The notes: generated by a model not told the origin, from the letters alone. Positions 1 through 10,162 are shown, counted from the first letter of the stretch. The stretch is DNA of 64,000 nucleotides from Herbaspirillum sp. CF444 (GCF_000282135.1 NZ_AKJW01000077.1:1-64000); one strand, 5' to 3'. Numbers and translations: made by a program.

Positions 1-608
<608 letters not shown>

Positions 609-630
609 TCGACATCGTTGTCGATGAACG

Positions 631-658
631 AAAAGGACGCCTTGGCGTCCTTTTTTAT
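631..658 (+). terminator. Rho-independent terminator of ilvC
   Basis: An 11-bp stem (AAAAGGACGCC with GGCGTCCTTTT), a two-base loop and a run of T lie 22 bases after the ilvC stop codon. Confidence 0.9.
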
Positions 659-833
659 TTGCGGGGCAGGAATGACTGTGTTCGAAGAGTTGAACGCGTT
701 TCCTTGCTTGCACATTGTCACAATCATCACATTGCCATAACGAACTAACTCCATCCATCAGCATCCAAACGCAGTCTCCGGATCGTCGGAGCACTCAGAA
801 CACATATCAAACAAGTTTTACTTTGGAGGTTTT

Positions 834-1580
834 ATGTCGCGCTCAAGCCAACTCTTATTTGCCGCCGTCCTTGCCACAGCAACAATGGCCGCGCATGCGC
901 AAGCAGTACAAACCGGAGGGACTCTTGTGGTCGTTCCGGCATCGGGGGAATTGGTGGTGCCGAACGATGAAGCGCGCGCCACGCTGAATGTCGAGGAGCA
1001 GGACAAGGACAAGGGCGCTGCCGCTTCGCGCGTCAACAAGAAGATGAAGCAGGGCATCGAGATCGTGAAGAAGCAGGATCCTCAAGCGCAGCTGAAGACG
1101 CGCGGCTACTATACCTATGCCGTTTATTCCGAAGAGGCTCCGCGTTCCAACAACAAGCCGCGCACGATCGTCGGCTGGCGCGTCGGTCAATATCTGGAAG
1201 TGACGACGACGAATCTGGACGGCTTGCCGAAGACCGTCGCTGCGACGCAGAACATCCTGGGGCTGAACAATCTGCAATTCGGTTTGAGCCCCGCGACCAG
1301 CAAGAAACTGGACGCTGACCTGATCAATGCTACTTACAAAAACCTCAACGAGCGCATTTCCTCGATTGCGACTGCAATGGGCCGCCGCAGCAGCGACGCC
1401 GTTGTGGAAACGGTCGATTTCGAGGGTTCCGGCAATTATGTGCAGGCGGCAGCAGCTCCGAAGGCGATGATGATGCGCGCGATGGCGGATGCTCCTCAGG
1501 AAGCCGTGGCGGAACCGAGCTTCGAGCCGGGCGAGTCGACGGTCGGCATGCATCTGGTCGGCAAGGTGCGATTCAAGTAA
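834..1580 (+). CDS. SIMPL-domain (DUF541) periplasmic protein
   Basis: The 248-residue product starts with a Sec-type signal peptide (hydrophobic segment about residues 6-18, cleavage likely after AAHAQA) and continues as a SIMPL/DUF541 domain: an early segment with GELVVPNDEARATLNV, a central TYAVYSEE stretch and a final beta-strand HLVGKVRFK. The family (YggE/BP26-like) forms oligomeric periplasmic or outer-membrane-associated proteins of poorly defined role, linked in some bacteria to oxidative stress. The start is supported by GGAGG at 826-830. It sits between ilvC and psd as its own unit, with terminators on both sides. It has no enzymatic motif. Family assignment is good; role unknown. 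Confidence 0.85.
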   Translation: MSRSSQLLFAAVLATATMAAHAQAVQTGGTLVVVPASGELVVPNDEARATLNVEEQDKDKGAAASRVNKKMKQGIEIVKKQDPQAQLKTRGYYTYAVYSEEAPRSNNKPRTIVGWRVGQYLEVTTTNLDGLPKTVAATQNILGLNNLQFGLSPATSKKLDADLINATYKNLNERISSIATAMGRRSSDAVVETVDFEGSGNYVQAAAAPKAMMMRAMADAPQEAVAEPSFEPGESTVGMHLVGKVRFK

Positions 1581-1595
1581 GCGCCGTATCGAAAC

Positions 1596-1628
1596 GGCGG
1601 CAGGGCACTTGTCCTTGCCGCCTGTTTT
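1596..1628 (+). terminator. Probable terminator after the SIMPL gene
   Basis: GGCGGCAGGG pairs with CCTTGCCGCC (one G-T wobble), followed by TGTTTT. The T-run is short, so efficiency is uncertain. Confidence 0.6.
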
Positions 1629-1972
1629 GCAGAATGGTGGGCTGGCGATCTTGCCATCATTCGCTATTTTCCTGTGCCCGCCGTTTGCTTCGTTCCGAGT
1701 TCCGGAAACAGGCGCTGAACCCCACTCATTTGCCGTTCCTGTCCTGTTTTGCCGCGGTTCGCGATAAAATACCCGCTTATCAAAAAAAGAATGGCTCTTT
1801 CAGGCCAACAGGTCCCTCCGCCTTGGCATAAGCTGGCATCCCTGGCTGTCATTCGCTTTCAACGGGTAAATATCCGTTGATTTGATTTGCGGCGCGTTAC
1901 ATTTCTTAGGCGCTCGTCTAGAATAAGCACGCTTTACCATTTTGAAATCCATCAGCGACTATCGGAGCAACG
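1629..1972. other. Intergenic stretch upstream of psd, no gene recognised
   Basis: This 344-base stretch separates the SIMPL-gene terminator from psd. Short open frames here have no recognisable family, no convincing ribosome site, and overlap one another on both strands. It must contain the psd-pssA promoter, but I cannot pick one reliable -35/-10 pair. Confidence 0.5.
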
Positions 1973-2614
1973 TTGAACAATCATTACCCACATCCTATTA
2001 TTGCCCGCGAAGGCTGGCCTTTCCTGGGCATCGCTGTCGTTGTCGCCGTTGTCGTTACGCTGATTGGCGGCGCCTGGTCGCTTCCTTTCTGGATCATCGC
2101 GCTGTTTGTATTGCAGTTTTTCCGTGATCCTCCACGCACGATTCCGCAAAATCCGAATGCCGTGCTGTCGCCTGCCGATGGCCGCATCGTGGTGGTCGCC
2201 AAGGCCCATGATCCCTACACCAATCGTGAAGCGCTGAAGATCAGCGTGTTCATGAATGTGTTCAACGTCCATTCCAACCGCGCACCGGTGGATGGCAAGA
2301 TCGAGACCGTGCAATATTTCCCCGGCAAATTCGTCAATGCAGACCTGGACAAGGCCTCGCTGGAAAACGAACGCAACGCGCTGGCCATCACCGCAGCCAA
2401 TGGCCAGAGCGTGACATGCGTGCAAGTGGCAGGTTTGATTGCCCGCCGCATCCTCTGCTATGTGAAGGCCGGCGACGTATTGGCGCGCGGTCAGCGTTAC
2501 GGCTTCATTCGTTTCGGTTCGCGCGTCGATGTCTATCTGCCGTTGACTGCGACACCGAAAGTGAGCGTGGGTGAAAAGGTTTCGGCGACGGAAACGATCC
2601 TGGCCGAATTCTGA
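1973..2614 (+). CDS. psd: Phosphatidylserine decarboxylase proenzyme
   Basis: The 213-residue protein decarboxylates phosphatidylserine to phosphatidylethanolamine at the inner membrane. It is the short form of the family: a hydrophobic N-terminus (about residues 17-50), RDPPRTIP, the SPADG motif near 66-70, [11 protein letters not shown] around 98-108, and the self-cleavage site FGS at 181-183, where Ser183 would become the pyruvoyl cofactor. The start is a TTG preceded by CGGAG at 1962-1966; no ATG fits the conserved N-terminus better. pssA follows 30 bases downstream, so the two steps of phosphatidylethanolamine synthesis are co-transcribed. Confidence 0.95.
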   Translation: MNNHYPHPIIAREGWPFLGIAVVVAVVVTLIGGAWSLPFWIIALFVLQFFRDPPRTIPQNPNAVLSPADGRIVVVAKAHDPYTNREALKISVFMNVFNVHSNRAPVDGKIETVQYFPGKFVNADLDKASLENERNALAITAANGQSVTCVQVAGLIARRILCYVKAGDVLARGQRYGFIRFGSRVDVYLPLTATPKVSVGEKVSATETILAEF

Positions 2615-2644
2615 ACACCTGACGCATATTGAGACGGACTCTAC

Positions 2645-3511
2645 ATGGCAACTTTCCGCAGACGCAAAAACAAGGGCGCGATTCCTTTCCCGAAATCCTT
2701 GCGCAGCCATAAAACACCGATGTATCCGGCCCAGCTGGAAGACGCAGACGGTGCGCCGATCGTGCGTCCACGGCGTTCGCGCGGCATCTATCTGTTGCCG
2801 AACGCTTTTACGACGGCGGCGCTGTTTTGCGGCTTCTACGCCATCGTGATGGCCATGAACCTGAAGTTCGACCATGCATCGATTGCGATCTTCGTGGCGA
2901 TGGTACTGGATAGTCTTGACGGCCGCGTGGCGCGCATGACCAATACGCAAAGCGAATTCGGCGCGCAATACGACAGCCTGTCGGACATGGTGTCTTTCGG
3001 CGCTGCACCGGCGCTGGTGGTCTATGAATGGTCGTTGCGCGGCATGGGAAAATTGGGCTGGCTGGCGGCATTCGTGTATTGCGTCGGCGGCGCCTTGCGT
3101 CTGGCGCGTTTCAACACCAACATCGCGGTGGTCGACAAGCGCTATTTCCAGGGCTTGCCGAGCCCGGCCGCTGCTGCATTGGTTGCCGGCTTTATCTGGC
3201 TGATGGACGACTTGCGTTTTGCCGGCACGGACCTGAGCTGGGCTTCCTGGGTGATCACGCTGTATGCCGGCATCACCATGGTGACCAACGTGCCGTTCTA
3301 CAGTTTCAAGGACATCAACTTCCGCAAGCCGGTACCCTTCATTGCGGCATTGCTGGTGGTCGTGGTGCTGGTGGCGATCTCGAGCGATCCGTCCAAGGTA
3401 TTGTTCGGCTTGTTCGTGCTGTATGGGATTTCCGGCTACATCGTCTATGCCTGGCGCAAGATCAAAGGCAAGCCCGTCAGCATCGTCCAGACGGAACACG
3501 AGGAAAAATAA
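2645..3511 (+). CDS. pssA: CDP-diacylglycerol-serine O-phosphatidyltransferase
   Basis: The 288-residue integral membrane enzyme makes phosphatidylserine from CDP-diacylglycerol and serine, the substrate of the preceding psd. The CDP-alcohol phosphatidyltransferase signature is complete: D92-G93, A96-R97, G106, D110 and D114, the residues that bind Mg2+ and CDP. A basic N-terminal tail (about 45 residues) precedes about eight hydrophobic segments. This is the membrane-bound (archaeal/Bacillus-like) PssA, not the E. coli peripheral enzyme. The ribosome site before ATG 2645 is weak. The unit ends at a strong terminator before leuA. Confidence 0.95.
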   Translation: MATFRRRKNKGAIPFPKSLRSHKTPMYPAQLEDADGAPIVRPRRSRGIYLLPNAFTTAALFCGFYAIVMAMNLKFDHASIAIFVAMVLDSLDGRVARMTNTQSEFGAQYDSLSDMVSFGAAPALVVYEWSLRGMGKLGWLAAFVYCVGGALRLARFNTNIAVVDKRYFQGLPSPAAAALVAGFIWLMDDLRFAGTDLSWASWVITLYAGITMVTNVPFYSFKDINFRKPVPFIAALLVVVVLVAISSDPSKVLFGLFVLYGISGYIVYAWRKIKGKPVSIVQTEHEEK

Positions 3512-3534
3512 ACGTCCCTGTACTACTCTCCGAA

Positions 3535-3567
3535 AACCGCCCACGTACCATCGGGCGGTTTTTTTAC
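3535..3567 (+). terminator. Terminator of psd-pssA
   Basis: An 8-bp stem AACCGCCC/GGGCGGTT is followed by seven T. It lies between pssA and leuA. Confidence 0.88.
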
Positions 3568-3666
3568 GCCTGCTTCCCGCTATCGTTATCGCGCTGCTAC
3601 TGCACCGCTGTTGCAACATTATGCGAGAGGAATAGAATGGATTGCAGACTAGCCCGAGGAGTTGCC

Positions 3667-5211
3667 ATGTCAGCAGAAAAGCTCATCATTTTCGACACCA
3701 CCTTGCGCGACGGCGAGCAGTCGCCTGGCGCATCGATGACGAAGGAAGAGAAGATCCGCATCGCTCGCCAGCTTGAGCGCATGAAGGTCGACGTGATCGA
3801 AGCCGGTTTCGCCGCCGCGTCTCCCGGCGACTTCGAGGCGATCAAGTCCATCGCCGGGCTGATCAAGGATTCCGTCGTTTGCTCCCTGTCGCGCGCCAAC
3901 GATCGCGATATCGCGCGTGCTGCAGAGGCCCTGGCGCCGGCGCAACGCAAGCGCATTCACACCTTTATCGCAACTTCTCCGCTGCATATGGAAAAGAAGT
4001 TGCGCATGACGCCCGATCAGGTCTTTGAGCAGGCCAGGCTGGCGGTGCGCTATGCGCGCCAGTTCACCGACGACGTCGAGTTCAGTCCGGAAGACGGCAG
4101 CCGCTCCGATATGGATTTCCTGTGCAGGGTACTCGAAGCCGTGATCGCCGAAGGCGCGACCACCATCAACTTTGCCGATACCGTCGGTTATGCCGTGCCT
4201 GAGCTGTACGGCAACATGCTCAAGAGCCTGCGTGAACGCATTCCCAATTCCGACAAGGCGGTCTGGTCTGTGCATTGCCACAACGACCTCGGCATGGCTG
4301 TCGCCAATTCGCTGGCCGGCGTCATGATCGGCGGCGCGCGCCAGGTCGAATGCACCATCAATGGCCTGGGCGAACGTGCCGGCAATACGGCGCTGGAAGA
4401 AATCGTCATGGCGGTCAGGACGCGCCGCGATCATTTCAACCTGACGTTGGGCATCGATGCCTCGCAGATCGTGCCGACTTCCAAGCTGGTGTCGCAGATC
4501 ACCGGTTTTGCCGTGCAGCCGAACAAGGCCGTGGTCGGCGCCAATGCCTTTGCACATGCGTCCGGGATCCATCAGGACGGCGTGCTCAAGGCGCGCGATA
4601 CCTATGAAATCATGCGCGCCGAAGACGTCGGCTGGACCGCCAACAAGATCGTGCTGGGCAAGCTGTCGGGCCGCAACGCGTTCAAGCAGCGGCTGGAAGA
4701 ACTCGGCATCGCGCTGGAGTCGGAAGGCGAGGTCAATGCCGCCTTCGCCCGCTTCAAGGAACTGGCCGACCGCAAATCTGAGATTTTTGACGAAGACATC
4801 ATGGCGCTGGTCAGCGATGAGCAGCATAGTCACGAAGGCGAGCATTATGGCTTCGTCTCCCTGTCGCAACATTCGGAAACCGGCGAGCGCCCGAGCGCCA
4901 CGATCGTCTTTACCGTCGGCGGCAAGGAGGTGAGTTGCTCCGGACAAGGAAACGGTCCGGTGGACGCCATCGTCAACGCCATCGAATCGAACGCCGCCAG
5001 CGGCGCCGAGCTGTTGCTGTTTTCCGTCAATGCGATCACCACAGGCACACAATCGCAGGGCGAGGTGACCATGCGTCTGGCCAAATCGGGGCGGATCGTC
5101 AATGGCGTGGGCGCCGACCTCGACATTGTTGTCGCTTCGGCAAAAGCCTACCTGTCGGCATTGAACAAACTGTATTCAAAATCGGACAAATTGAACCCGC
5201 AGCAGGTGTGA
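3667..5211 (+). CDS. leuA: 2-isopropylmalate synthase
   Basis: The 514-residue enzyme condenses 2-ketoisovalerate and acetyl-CoA, the committed step of leucine synthesis. The N-terminal TIM barrel opens with [16 protein letters not shown] and contains the metal-binding [13 protein letters not shown] region; the C-terminal third is the LeuA allosteric domain (about residues 385-505), expected to bind leucine. The start ATG 3667 is preceded by GAGGAG at 3655-3660; an in-frame ATG at 3637 would add ten poorly conserved residues and is less likely. It follows psd-pssA, an order common in Burkholderiales, and is separated from them by a terminator. Confidence 0.96.
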   Translation: MSAEKLIIFDTTLRDGEQSPGASMTKEEKIRIARQLERMKVDVIEAGFAAASPGDFEAIKSIAGLIKDSVVCSLSRANDRDIARAAEALAPAQRKRIHTFIATSPLHMEKKLRMTPDQVFEQARLAVRYARQFTDDVEFSPEDGSRSDMDFLCRVLEAVIAEGATTINFADTVGYAVPELYGNMLKSLRERIPNSDKAVWSVHCHNDLGMAVANSLAGVMIGGARQVECTINGLGERAGNTALEEIVMAVRTRRDHFNLTLGIDASQIVPTSKLVSQITGFAVQPNKAVVGANAFAHASGIHQDGVLKARDTYEIMRAEDVGWTANKIVLGKLSGRNAFKQRLEELGIALESEGEVNAAFARFKELADRKSEIFDEDIMALVSDEQHSHEGEHYGFVSLSQHSETGERPSATIVFTVGGKEVSCSGQGNGPVDAIVNAIESNAASGAELLLFSVNAITTGTQSQGEVTMRLAKSGRIVNGVGADLDIVVASAKAYLSALNKLYSKSDKLNPQQV

Positions 5212-5293
5212 TGTTGCCATCATGGTATCGAAATTCGCCCTAATTGCTGCTAATCTACATTAACAACTACGCATTTTTCGCGAGAATTGTTTT

Positions 5294-5773
5294 ATGGCAA
5301 TTGCAGTCAACAGTTCGTTCACCGCTACCGTTCCCTATGTGTTCGGAGGGAATGCGCCGGTCATCGATCTCGGCCAAAGTCCGGGAGTGATCAGTACGGC
5401 CGTTGCACTCGCCGATGCGGGATCCGTGGTGTTGAGTCTGCCAGGTGCACCCAAGGGAGCGGTGACGTACACCGCGTCGGGTCTTCTGCATATACTTGCC
5501 CGTGCCGGCACGGCGACTTCGAAGCCGACCACGCCTGACGAAGAAACTGCGGCCCTCGGCAAGGGCATCCTGGCATCCCTGAACAATTCCGATTCGACTT
5601 CTTCTGGTTCGACGGACGGCGTCTATGACGGCAGCGGTATTTTCACGCCGACCAGCGGCATTTCCGCCAATTTCGCCGATGTCCTGAGCAGCAATCCCGG
5701 TTTGTCTTCCGTGGCCGTCAGCGATGCGGTCGCGCAGGGCGTGGTGGGTACGCTGGTCAGCACCAGCGCCTGA
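5294..5773 (+). CDS. Hypothetical protein, unrecognised
   Basis: I do not recognise a family. The 159-residue product has no cysteine, no obvious signal peptide or membrane segment, and is rich in Ala, Gly, Ser, Thr and Val. Residues 1-75 read as short beta-strands (SVVLSLPGAPKGAVTYTASG), followed by a Ser/Thr/Gly/Asp-rich stretch at about 98-120 and a hydrophobic C-terminus AQGVVGTLVSTSA. This composition would fit a secreted or surface beta-rich protein, but that is only an inference. No clear ribosome site precedes ATG 5294. It lies alone after leuA, with the convergent hydrolase gene ending 5 bases away. Confidence 0.6.
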   Translation: MAIAVNSSFTATVPYVFGGNAPVIDLGQSPGVISTAVALADAGSVVLSLPGAPKGAVTYTASGLLHILARAGTATSKPTTPDEETAALGKGILASLNNSDSTSSGSTDGVYDGSGIFTPTSGISANFADVLSSNPGLSSVAVSDAVAQGVVGTLVSTSA

Positions 5774-5778
5774 ACATT

Positions 5779-6477
5779 CTACTTTTCTTCTTTGATTGCG
5801 GCGGCAATGCGCTGAAGCAGCGCCATGTCATTCGCCATTGCTTCACTGACGCGATGATCGGTTCCGGGCAGATCGATGATGCGCCGAAAACGCGCCGATA
5901 CGGCAGCTTGCTCCAGCAAATCAGCGACTTCATGCGGAATGACGGCATCCTCCAGCGCCCGGATCAATGTCAGGCCGCCACGATAATCCCGGATCATTTC
6001 CAGCGTCTCGGCTTGCCGCCAGCTTTGCGGCCGGCGAATCACGTTTGAAAACTCCGCCCCGAAAGGAATGGGGAAGGCGGCGCGGTCGTAAATGGCGCCG
6101 ACAATCAGGACGATATGACCAAGGCGACTTTGCGTCCGGCAGGCCAGGCGCAGGGCAATCTCGCCACTCATGCTGGTGCCGACGACGGTATGGATGGTGC
6201 GGCCGGCGTCGGCATGATCCAGAGCGCATTGCGCTTGCCGCAGGCGTTTTTTCAACGAGCCGGCGCTGTTGGCGCTACTCTCGCCATGCCCGGAAAAATC
6301 CAGCGCAACGCTGCCGAATCCGGAGCGCGCCAGTTCCTCGCGCAGTTGCCGCTGGCGCAACCGATGGCTCTGGCCCGCGCCGTGCAGAAACAGTGCGCGC
6401 AACTGATGCTGGTCGCCCAAGACATCGCCGACGATGGCTTCATCGTCGACTTGCAGTTCGAAACGAGGCGCGCTCAT
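5779..6477 (-). CDS. Alpha/beta hydrolase family protein
   Basis: The 232-residue protein has an alpha/beta hydrolase layout: oxyanion-hole motif LHGAG at about 31-35, nucleophile elbow GTSMSG with Ser102, an acid in the ALEDAVIP segment, and a catalytic His in GTDHRVSE near 209. It has no signal peptide, so it is cytoplasmic. Its start overlaps the stop codon of the diguanylate cyclase gene by 4 bases, so the two are translationally coupled. Substrate cannot be told from sequence; the length suits small esterases or peptidase-like hydrolases. Confidence 0.82.
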   Translation of the reverse strand: MSAPRFELQVDDEAIVGDVLGDQHQLRALFLHGAGQSHRLRQRQLREELARSGFGSVALDFSGHGESSANSAGSLKKRLRQAQCALDHADAGRTIHTVVGTSMSGEIALRLACRTQSRLGHIVLIVGAIYDRAAFPIPFGAEFSNVIRRPQSWRQAETLEMIRDYRGGLTLIRALEDAVIPHEVADLLEQAAVSARFRRIIDLPGTDHRVSEAMANDMALLQRIAAAIKEEK

Positions 6478-7985
6478 TCGTCGGCAGGCTGGCGCCGGTC
6501 ATGCGTCGGCACTTTGGCGTAATACGAGCGCTTGTCTTCATACATCAAGGCATCGGCGCGTTGCACGGTCGCCTCCAGGCGTTCGCCATGCTGGCTGGTG
6601 GCGTAACCTATCGACAGGCTGAGCGGGGAGCCCGAGTAGTACTGGTTGTTGATATCGATCAGCTTCTGGATGTTTTCCAGCATGGCCGCGGCGCCGCGTT
6701 CGTCCGTGGCAGGCATCAGGATGGCGAACTCGTCGCCGCCGATGCGTGAGGCATAGACCGGCTTGTCGGCGGCTTTGCCCAATACTTCGCCGACGCGGCG
6801 CAGCAGCGCGTCGCCGGCGGCGTGACCGAGCTGGTCGTTGATTTCCTTGAGGCCGTTGAGGTCGATCATGATGACGCTGACAGGGAACGGCCCCTTGCGC
6901 TCAAGCCGGTTCATTTCATCGACCATGAAAGCGCGGTTATGCAGCTTGGTCAGTTCGTCATGCTTGCCGAGGAACTCCAGATAGGCTTCGGCCTTCTTGC
7001 GGGCGGTGATGTCGGTCAAGGCCACCAGCACCAGGCTCCAGTCGTCTTCATGGCCGGGGAATACGGAGAACTGCAGATGCACATGCAGTTGTTCGCCGTT
7101 GAGCGCATAGTTGACCACCTCGCGCTGATGGAACAGATTGCCATGCCACAGCTCGCTCAGCTGCTCACTGAAATGCGGACGCATGTCGTCGCGGAACACT
7201 TCACCCAGGCGCGACAGCAGAGTAGTCTTGTCCGGCGCGTGGAACATCGTCAGCGTTTGCTGATTGACGTCGATGACCCTGATCTCCTGCATGCAACGTT
7301 CGACGAACTCGGGGTGCACATCGGTGAAGACGCGAAAATCCTTGATGCCGATCTGGCGCAAATCGCCAAACAGGCGTTTGACCTGGCTGAAATCCTCGAC
7401 CCACAGGGAAATCGGCGAGTACTCGAACAGGCCGCGCGCGTAATTTTCACTGTGCGTGAGTTTGCGGCGGGCGGTTTCGCGCTCGGTGACGTTTTCGACA
7501 GCGAGCAGCACGCGGCCCCAGTTGTCTTCGTAGCCCGGCAGGATGCGTGCATTGAGCTGGATGTCGAGGCGCTTTCCGGACAGCGTGTAATTGACGCTGT
7601 GGCTGGAGAATTCGGTTTTGCCTTCCCATACCTGCAACAGTTCCTCGATATGGGTGTGCAGCATGTCGTCGCGGAAAACCTTGTCGAGGTTGGCGATCAG
7701 GTGCGCGATGTCATCCGCTTCAAACAGCTGCAGCGTTTTTTGATTGACGTGCAATACCTGGATGTTGAGTGTGCAGGCATGCACGCGCGACAAATCGGCT
7801 TGCAAATAGCTGCGCAAATCGGTGACGCCGGCGGCGCGCCATTCTTCGAGAAGTGTTTTGACGCCGCTGAAATCTTCCAGCCACATGGAAACGGGAGCCA
7901 GTTCAAACATGTCCGCGTTGATGAAGTCGTCGCTGCTTGGTGTGCTTGCTGCGGCAGCGTCTGAGGAGCGGATTTCATTCTGCAT
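6474..7985 (-). CDS. Diguanylate cyclase with tandem PAS-like sensor domains
   Basis: The 503-residue protein ends in a GGDEF domain with intact GGDEF motif at residues 416-420, expected to make cyclic di-GMP from two GTP. The RxxD inhibitory site five residues upstream is absent (the position reads DKPV), so product inhibition through that site is unlikely. Residues 31-190 and 191-350 form two copies of a 160-residue unit beginning P(V/I)S(M/L)W(L/V)EDFS and containing VNQ(K/Q)TL, VFRDDM and VNY(T/A)L at exactly equal spacing. Their ends resemble PAS/PAC modules. There is no membrane segment, so it is a cytoplasmic sensor. The start ATG at 7985 is chosen over an upstream frame opening at 8045. 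Confidence 0.9.
   Translation of the reverse strand: MQNEIRSSDAAAASTPSSDDFINADMFELAPVSMWLEDFSGVKTLLEEWRAAGVTDLRSYLQADLSRVHACTLNIQVLHVNQKTLQLFEADDIAHLIANLDKVFRDDMLHTHIEELLQVWEGKTEFSSHSVNYTLSGKRLDIQLNARILPGYEDNWGRVLLAVENVTERETARRKLTHSENYARGLFEYSPISLWVEDFSQVKRLFGDLRQIGIKDFRVFTDVHPEFVERCMQEIRVIDVNQQTLTMFHAPDKTTLLSRLGEVFRDDMRPHFSEQLSELWHGNLFHQREVVNYALNGEQLHVHLQFSVFPGHEDDWSLVLVALTDITARKKAEAYLEFLGKHDELTKLHNRAFMVDEMNRLERKGPFPVSVIMIDLNGLKEINDQLGHAAGDALLRRVGEVLGKAADKPVYASRIGGDEFAILMPATDERGAAAMLENIQKLIDINNQYYSGSPLSLSIGYATSQHGERLEATVQRADALMYEDKRSYYAKVPTHDRRQPADE
6936..7895 (-). repeat. Tandem in-gene duplication encoding two 160-residue sensor units
   Basis: Within the cyclase gene, residues 31-190 (7416-7895) and 191-350 (6936-7415) align without any gap over five separate motifs. 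The second unit also runs into the start of the GGDEF domain linker. Confidence 0.8.
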
Positions 7986-8122
7986 AACGATGAAGATGGA
8001 TGGGCGATGCGGTAGTGTAATGCCTTTATTGCAATGGGCACGCATTCTTCAGGCTTGATTGGCGATTTTTTGATGTGGCACAGGCAAGCCGCTCAGGGTC
8101 TGCCTGTGCGGCCCTTGCCCGG

Positions 8123-8485
8123 CTATTTCGACGCCATGAATCGGGTCGCCATGGTGCGCAAGCGCCGGGTTGGCGCACTCAGCAGGCGGACCACGAAATC
8201 CAGCAAGAAATAACGCGGCTTCATGCTGGGGTAGCACAATATTTCTGCCGTTTGTGTTGCGTAAAGGCAAGTCCGGCCGCCGCGTTCGATCTGGTAGTGG
8301 TGGCCTTCCCGCAAGGTCGACAGCGTGCTCAGAATGGTGTCGCTCATCCACTCGGGCGATTCGCGCAGTCGGATGCTGCCCGACTGGATGAACAGAACGG
8401 TATCGCGGCCGGTCCACAGATAGTGGCTCTGTCCGGCGCTCAGTTGAATCTTGCTGGGAGCGGCTTGCCTGTCTTCGGTGCGCAT
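8123..8485 (-). CDS. DUF2917-like small protein
   Basis: The 120-residue product resembles DUF2917 proteins, a cupin-like small beta family: LSAGQSHYLWTG, then FIQSGSIRLRESPEW and a later LREGHHYQIERGG. It has no signal peptide or metal-binding His cluster typical of active cupins. The start at 8485 has AGGA seven to ten bases upstream. It faces away from the MocR-type regulator gene across 174 bases, so the two share an intergenic region; the diguanylate cyclase gene lies 137 bases downstream on the same strand. Function unknown. Confidence 0.65.
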   Translation of the reverse strand: MRTEDRQAAPSKIQLSAGQSHYLWTGRDTVLFIQSGSIRLRESPEWMSDTILSTLSTLREGHHYQIERGGRTCLYATQTAEILCYPSMKPRYFLLDFVVRLLSAPTRRLRTMATRFMASK

Positions 8486-8659
8486 GGTCTTTTCCTGTTT
8501 GGTTGGCGTAGGGATAGTCTAGGCAGCACAGGCTTTGCGAAACAGACACAGGCGGTAGCGATGTGAATCGAAACAGCGGGCATTTTTTTGATCTGTTATC
8601 GTCTGTTTTCGGCGGCTCTGTATCTATCGCCGCAACAGGGGAAAGCTGAAGATTCAACC

Positions 8660-10162
8660 ATGGACATGCAACCACCACCTCTTGTTACCGCGGTTACCGC
8701 ACCTGCCGCCTCTGCACTGATCTCCGCCGGCCAGCCGATTTACCGGCGCCTTGCCGAGCACTATCTGTCTGCGATCCAGGCCGGGACGCTGGTCGCGGGC
8801 GACCGCATGCCATCGGTGCGCGATCTGATGCGCCAGCACCACGTGAGCCTGTCGACGGCGCTGCAAAGTTTGCGTTATCTGGAAGAAGGCGGCTGGCTCG
8901 AAGCCCGTCCGCGTTCCGGCTATTTCGTCCGCCAGCCGCGCCGCGCGGTGATCCGACCGGTGGGCGAGCCGAATATTTCTACGCCGCTGGACCCGGCACA
9001 GTACGTCGGCATCCACGAACAGGTCTCCGACTTCATTGCGCGCCGCCAGTTGAAGATGCCCGCCATCGACCTGAGCGGCATGAGCTGTGCGCCTGAACTG
9101 TATGCGGTCGATGCCCTCAAGAATGCCGCCATCAAGGCGCTGCGCGAGCAGCCGACCTTGCTCACCAGTCCCATGCCGATCAACGGCAACATCCATTTCC
9201 GGCAAGTGGTGGCGCGGCGCGCGCTCAATGCCGGCATCCGCATCGGCGCCGACGACGTGGTGGTCACGCACGGCTGCATCGAAGCGCTCAATCTGGCGTT
9301 GCGAGCCGTGGCGCAAGCGGGCGACACCATTGCGGTGGAATCGCCCACTTATTTCGGCTTGTTGCAGACGCTGGAAAGCCTGGGGATGCGCGCACTGGAA
9401 ATCCCGACCAGTCCGCATACCGGCATCTCCATCGAAGCGCTGGAACTGGCGATGCAGACCTACGGCAACATCAAGGCGGTGGTGGTGGTGCCGACCCTGC
9501 AAAATCCGCTGGGCTGCATCATGTCGGACAGCCACAAGGAGCGTCTGGTCACGCTGTGCGAACGGCAAGGGGTGCCGCTGATCGAGGACGACGCCTACAG
9601 CGAACTGGCCGATGGCGAGGTCGCTCCTTCTGCGGCAAAAATCTGGGACAAGAGCGGCAACGTCATTTATTGCTCCTCCCTGAACAAGGTGCTGGCGCCC
9701 GGCATGCGGCTGGGCTGGATGACTTGCGGCAAATGGAATGAGCGGGTCAAGATGCTCAAGTTCGCCTACACCCGCGCCAACGAAGAATGGACCCAGATCA
9801 CCGCCGCCAACTACATGGGATCGCCGGCCTACGATCGTCATCTGCGCCGCCTGCGCAGCACGCTGAAGGATCAGCGCGAGCAGATGGCCGAGGCGATCGC
9901 CGAATACTTTCCCGATGAAACCCGTCTGAGCGTTCCCAATGGCGGCGTCGGCCTGTGGGTGGAACTGCCGCGTGGATTGTCATCGAATGCAGTGTTTACT
10001 GCAGCATTGGATGAGGGCATCGGCGTATCGCCGGGCGTGATTTTTTCCAACTCGGACCGCTTTGACCACTATCTGCGGCTGTGCTGCGGCAAGCCGTTCA
10101 CGCGCGAGCTCGACCAAGCCTTGCGCAAGCTCGGCGTGATCACCGGGCAACTTCTGGCTTAG
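8660..10162 (+). CDS. MocR-type GntR regulator with aminotransferase domain
   Basis: The 500-residue protein combines an N-terminal GntR winged helix (about residues 20-95, with AGDRMPSVRDLMRQHHVS and ending GYFVRQ) with a class I/II aminotransferase-like domain (about 130-495). The PLP-binding Lys is in SSLNKVLAPGMRLGW. Such proteins act as PLP-sensing or amino-compound-sensing transcription factors rather than enzymes. ATG 8660 is preferred to the upstream TTG at 8588 because a purine-rich site (GGGGAAAG, 8638-8645) precedes it. Neighbours give no clear target; the divergent DUF2917-like gene is the best candidate. A strong terminator follows. Confidence 0.9.
   Translation: MDMQPPPLVTAVTAPAASALISAGQPIYRRLAEHYLSAIQAGTLVAGDRMPSVRDLMRQHHVSLSTALQSLRYLEEGGWLEARPRSGYFVRQPRRAVIRPVGEPNISTPLDPAQYVGIHEQVSDFIARRQLKMPAIDLSGMSCAPELYAVDALKNAAIKALREQPTLLTSPMPINGNIHFRQVVARRALNAGIRIGADDVVVTHGCIEALNLALRAVAQAGDTIAVESPTYFGLLQTLESLGMRALEIPTSPHTGISIEALELAMQTYGNIKAVVVVPTLQNPLGCIMSDSHKERLVTLCERQGVPLIEDDAYSELADGEVAPSAAKIWDKSGNVIYCSSLNKVLAPGMRLGWMTCGKWNERVKMLKFAYTRANEEWTQITAANYMGSPAYDRHLRRLRSTLKDQREQMAEAIAEYFPDETRLSVPNGGVGLWVELPRGLSSNAVFTAALDEGIGVSPGVIFSNSDRFDHYLRLCCGKPFTRELDQALRKLGVITGQLLA

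Noticed and set aside
1952-3619. Long minus-strand open frame opposite psd-pssA
   Set aside because: The plus strand codes for two well-known enzymes with full motifs; the antisense frame has no family features and is typical of GC-rich shadow frames.
3028-3666. Upstream extension of the leuA frame over pssA
   Set aside because: It overlaps pssA in another frame and passes through a terminator; LeuA has a normal start at 3667 with ribosome site.
8078-8109. Inverted repeat GCACAGGCA/TGCCTGTGC downstream of the DUF2917-like gene
   Set aside because: No T-run on the minus strand after the stem, so I could not call it a terminator; may be chance or an RNA structure.
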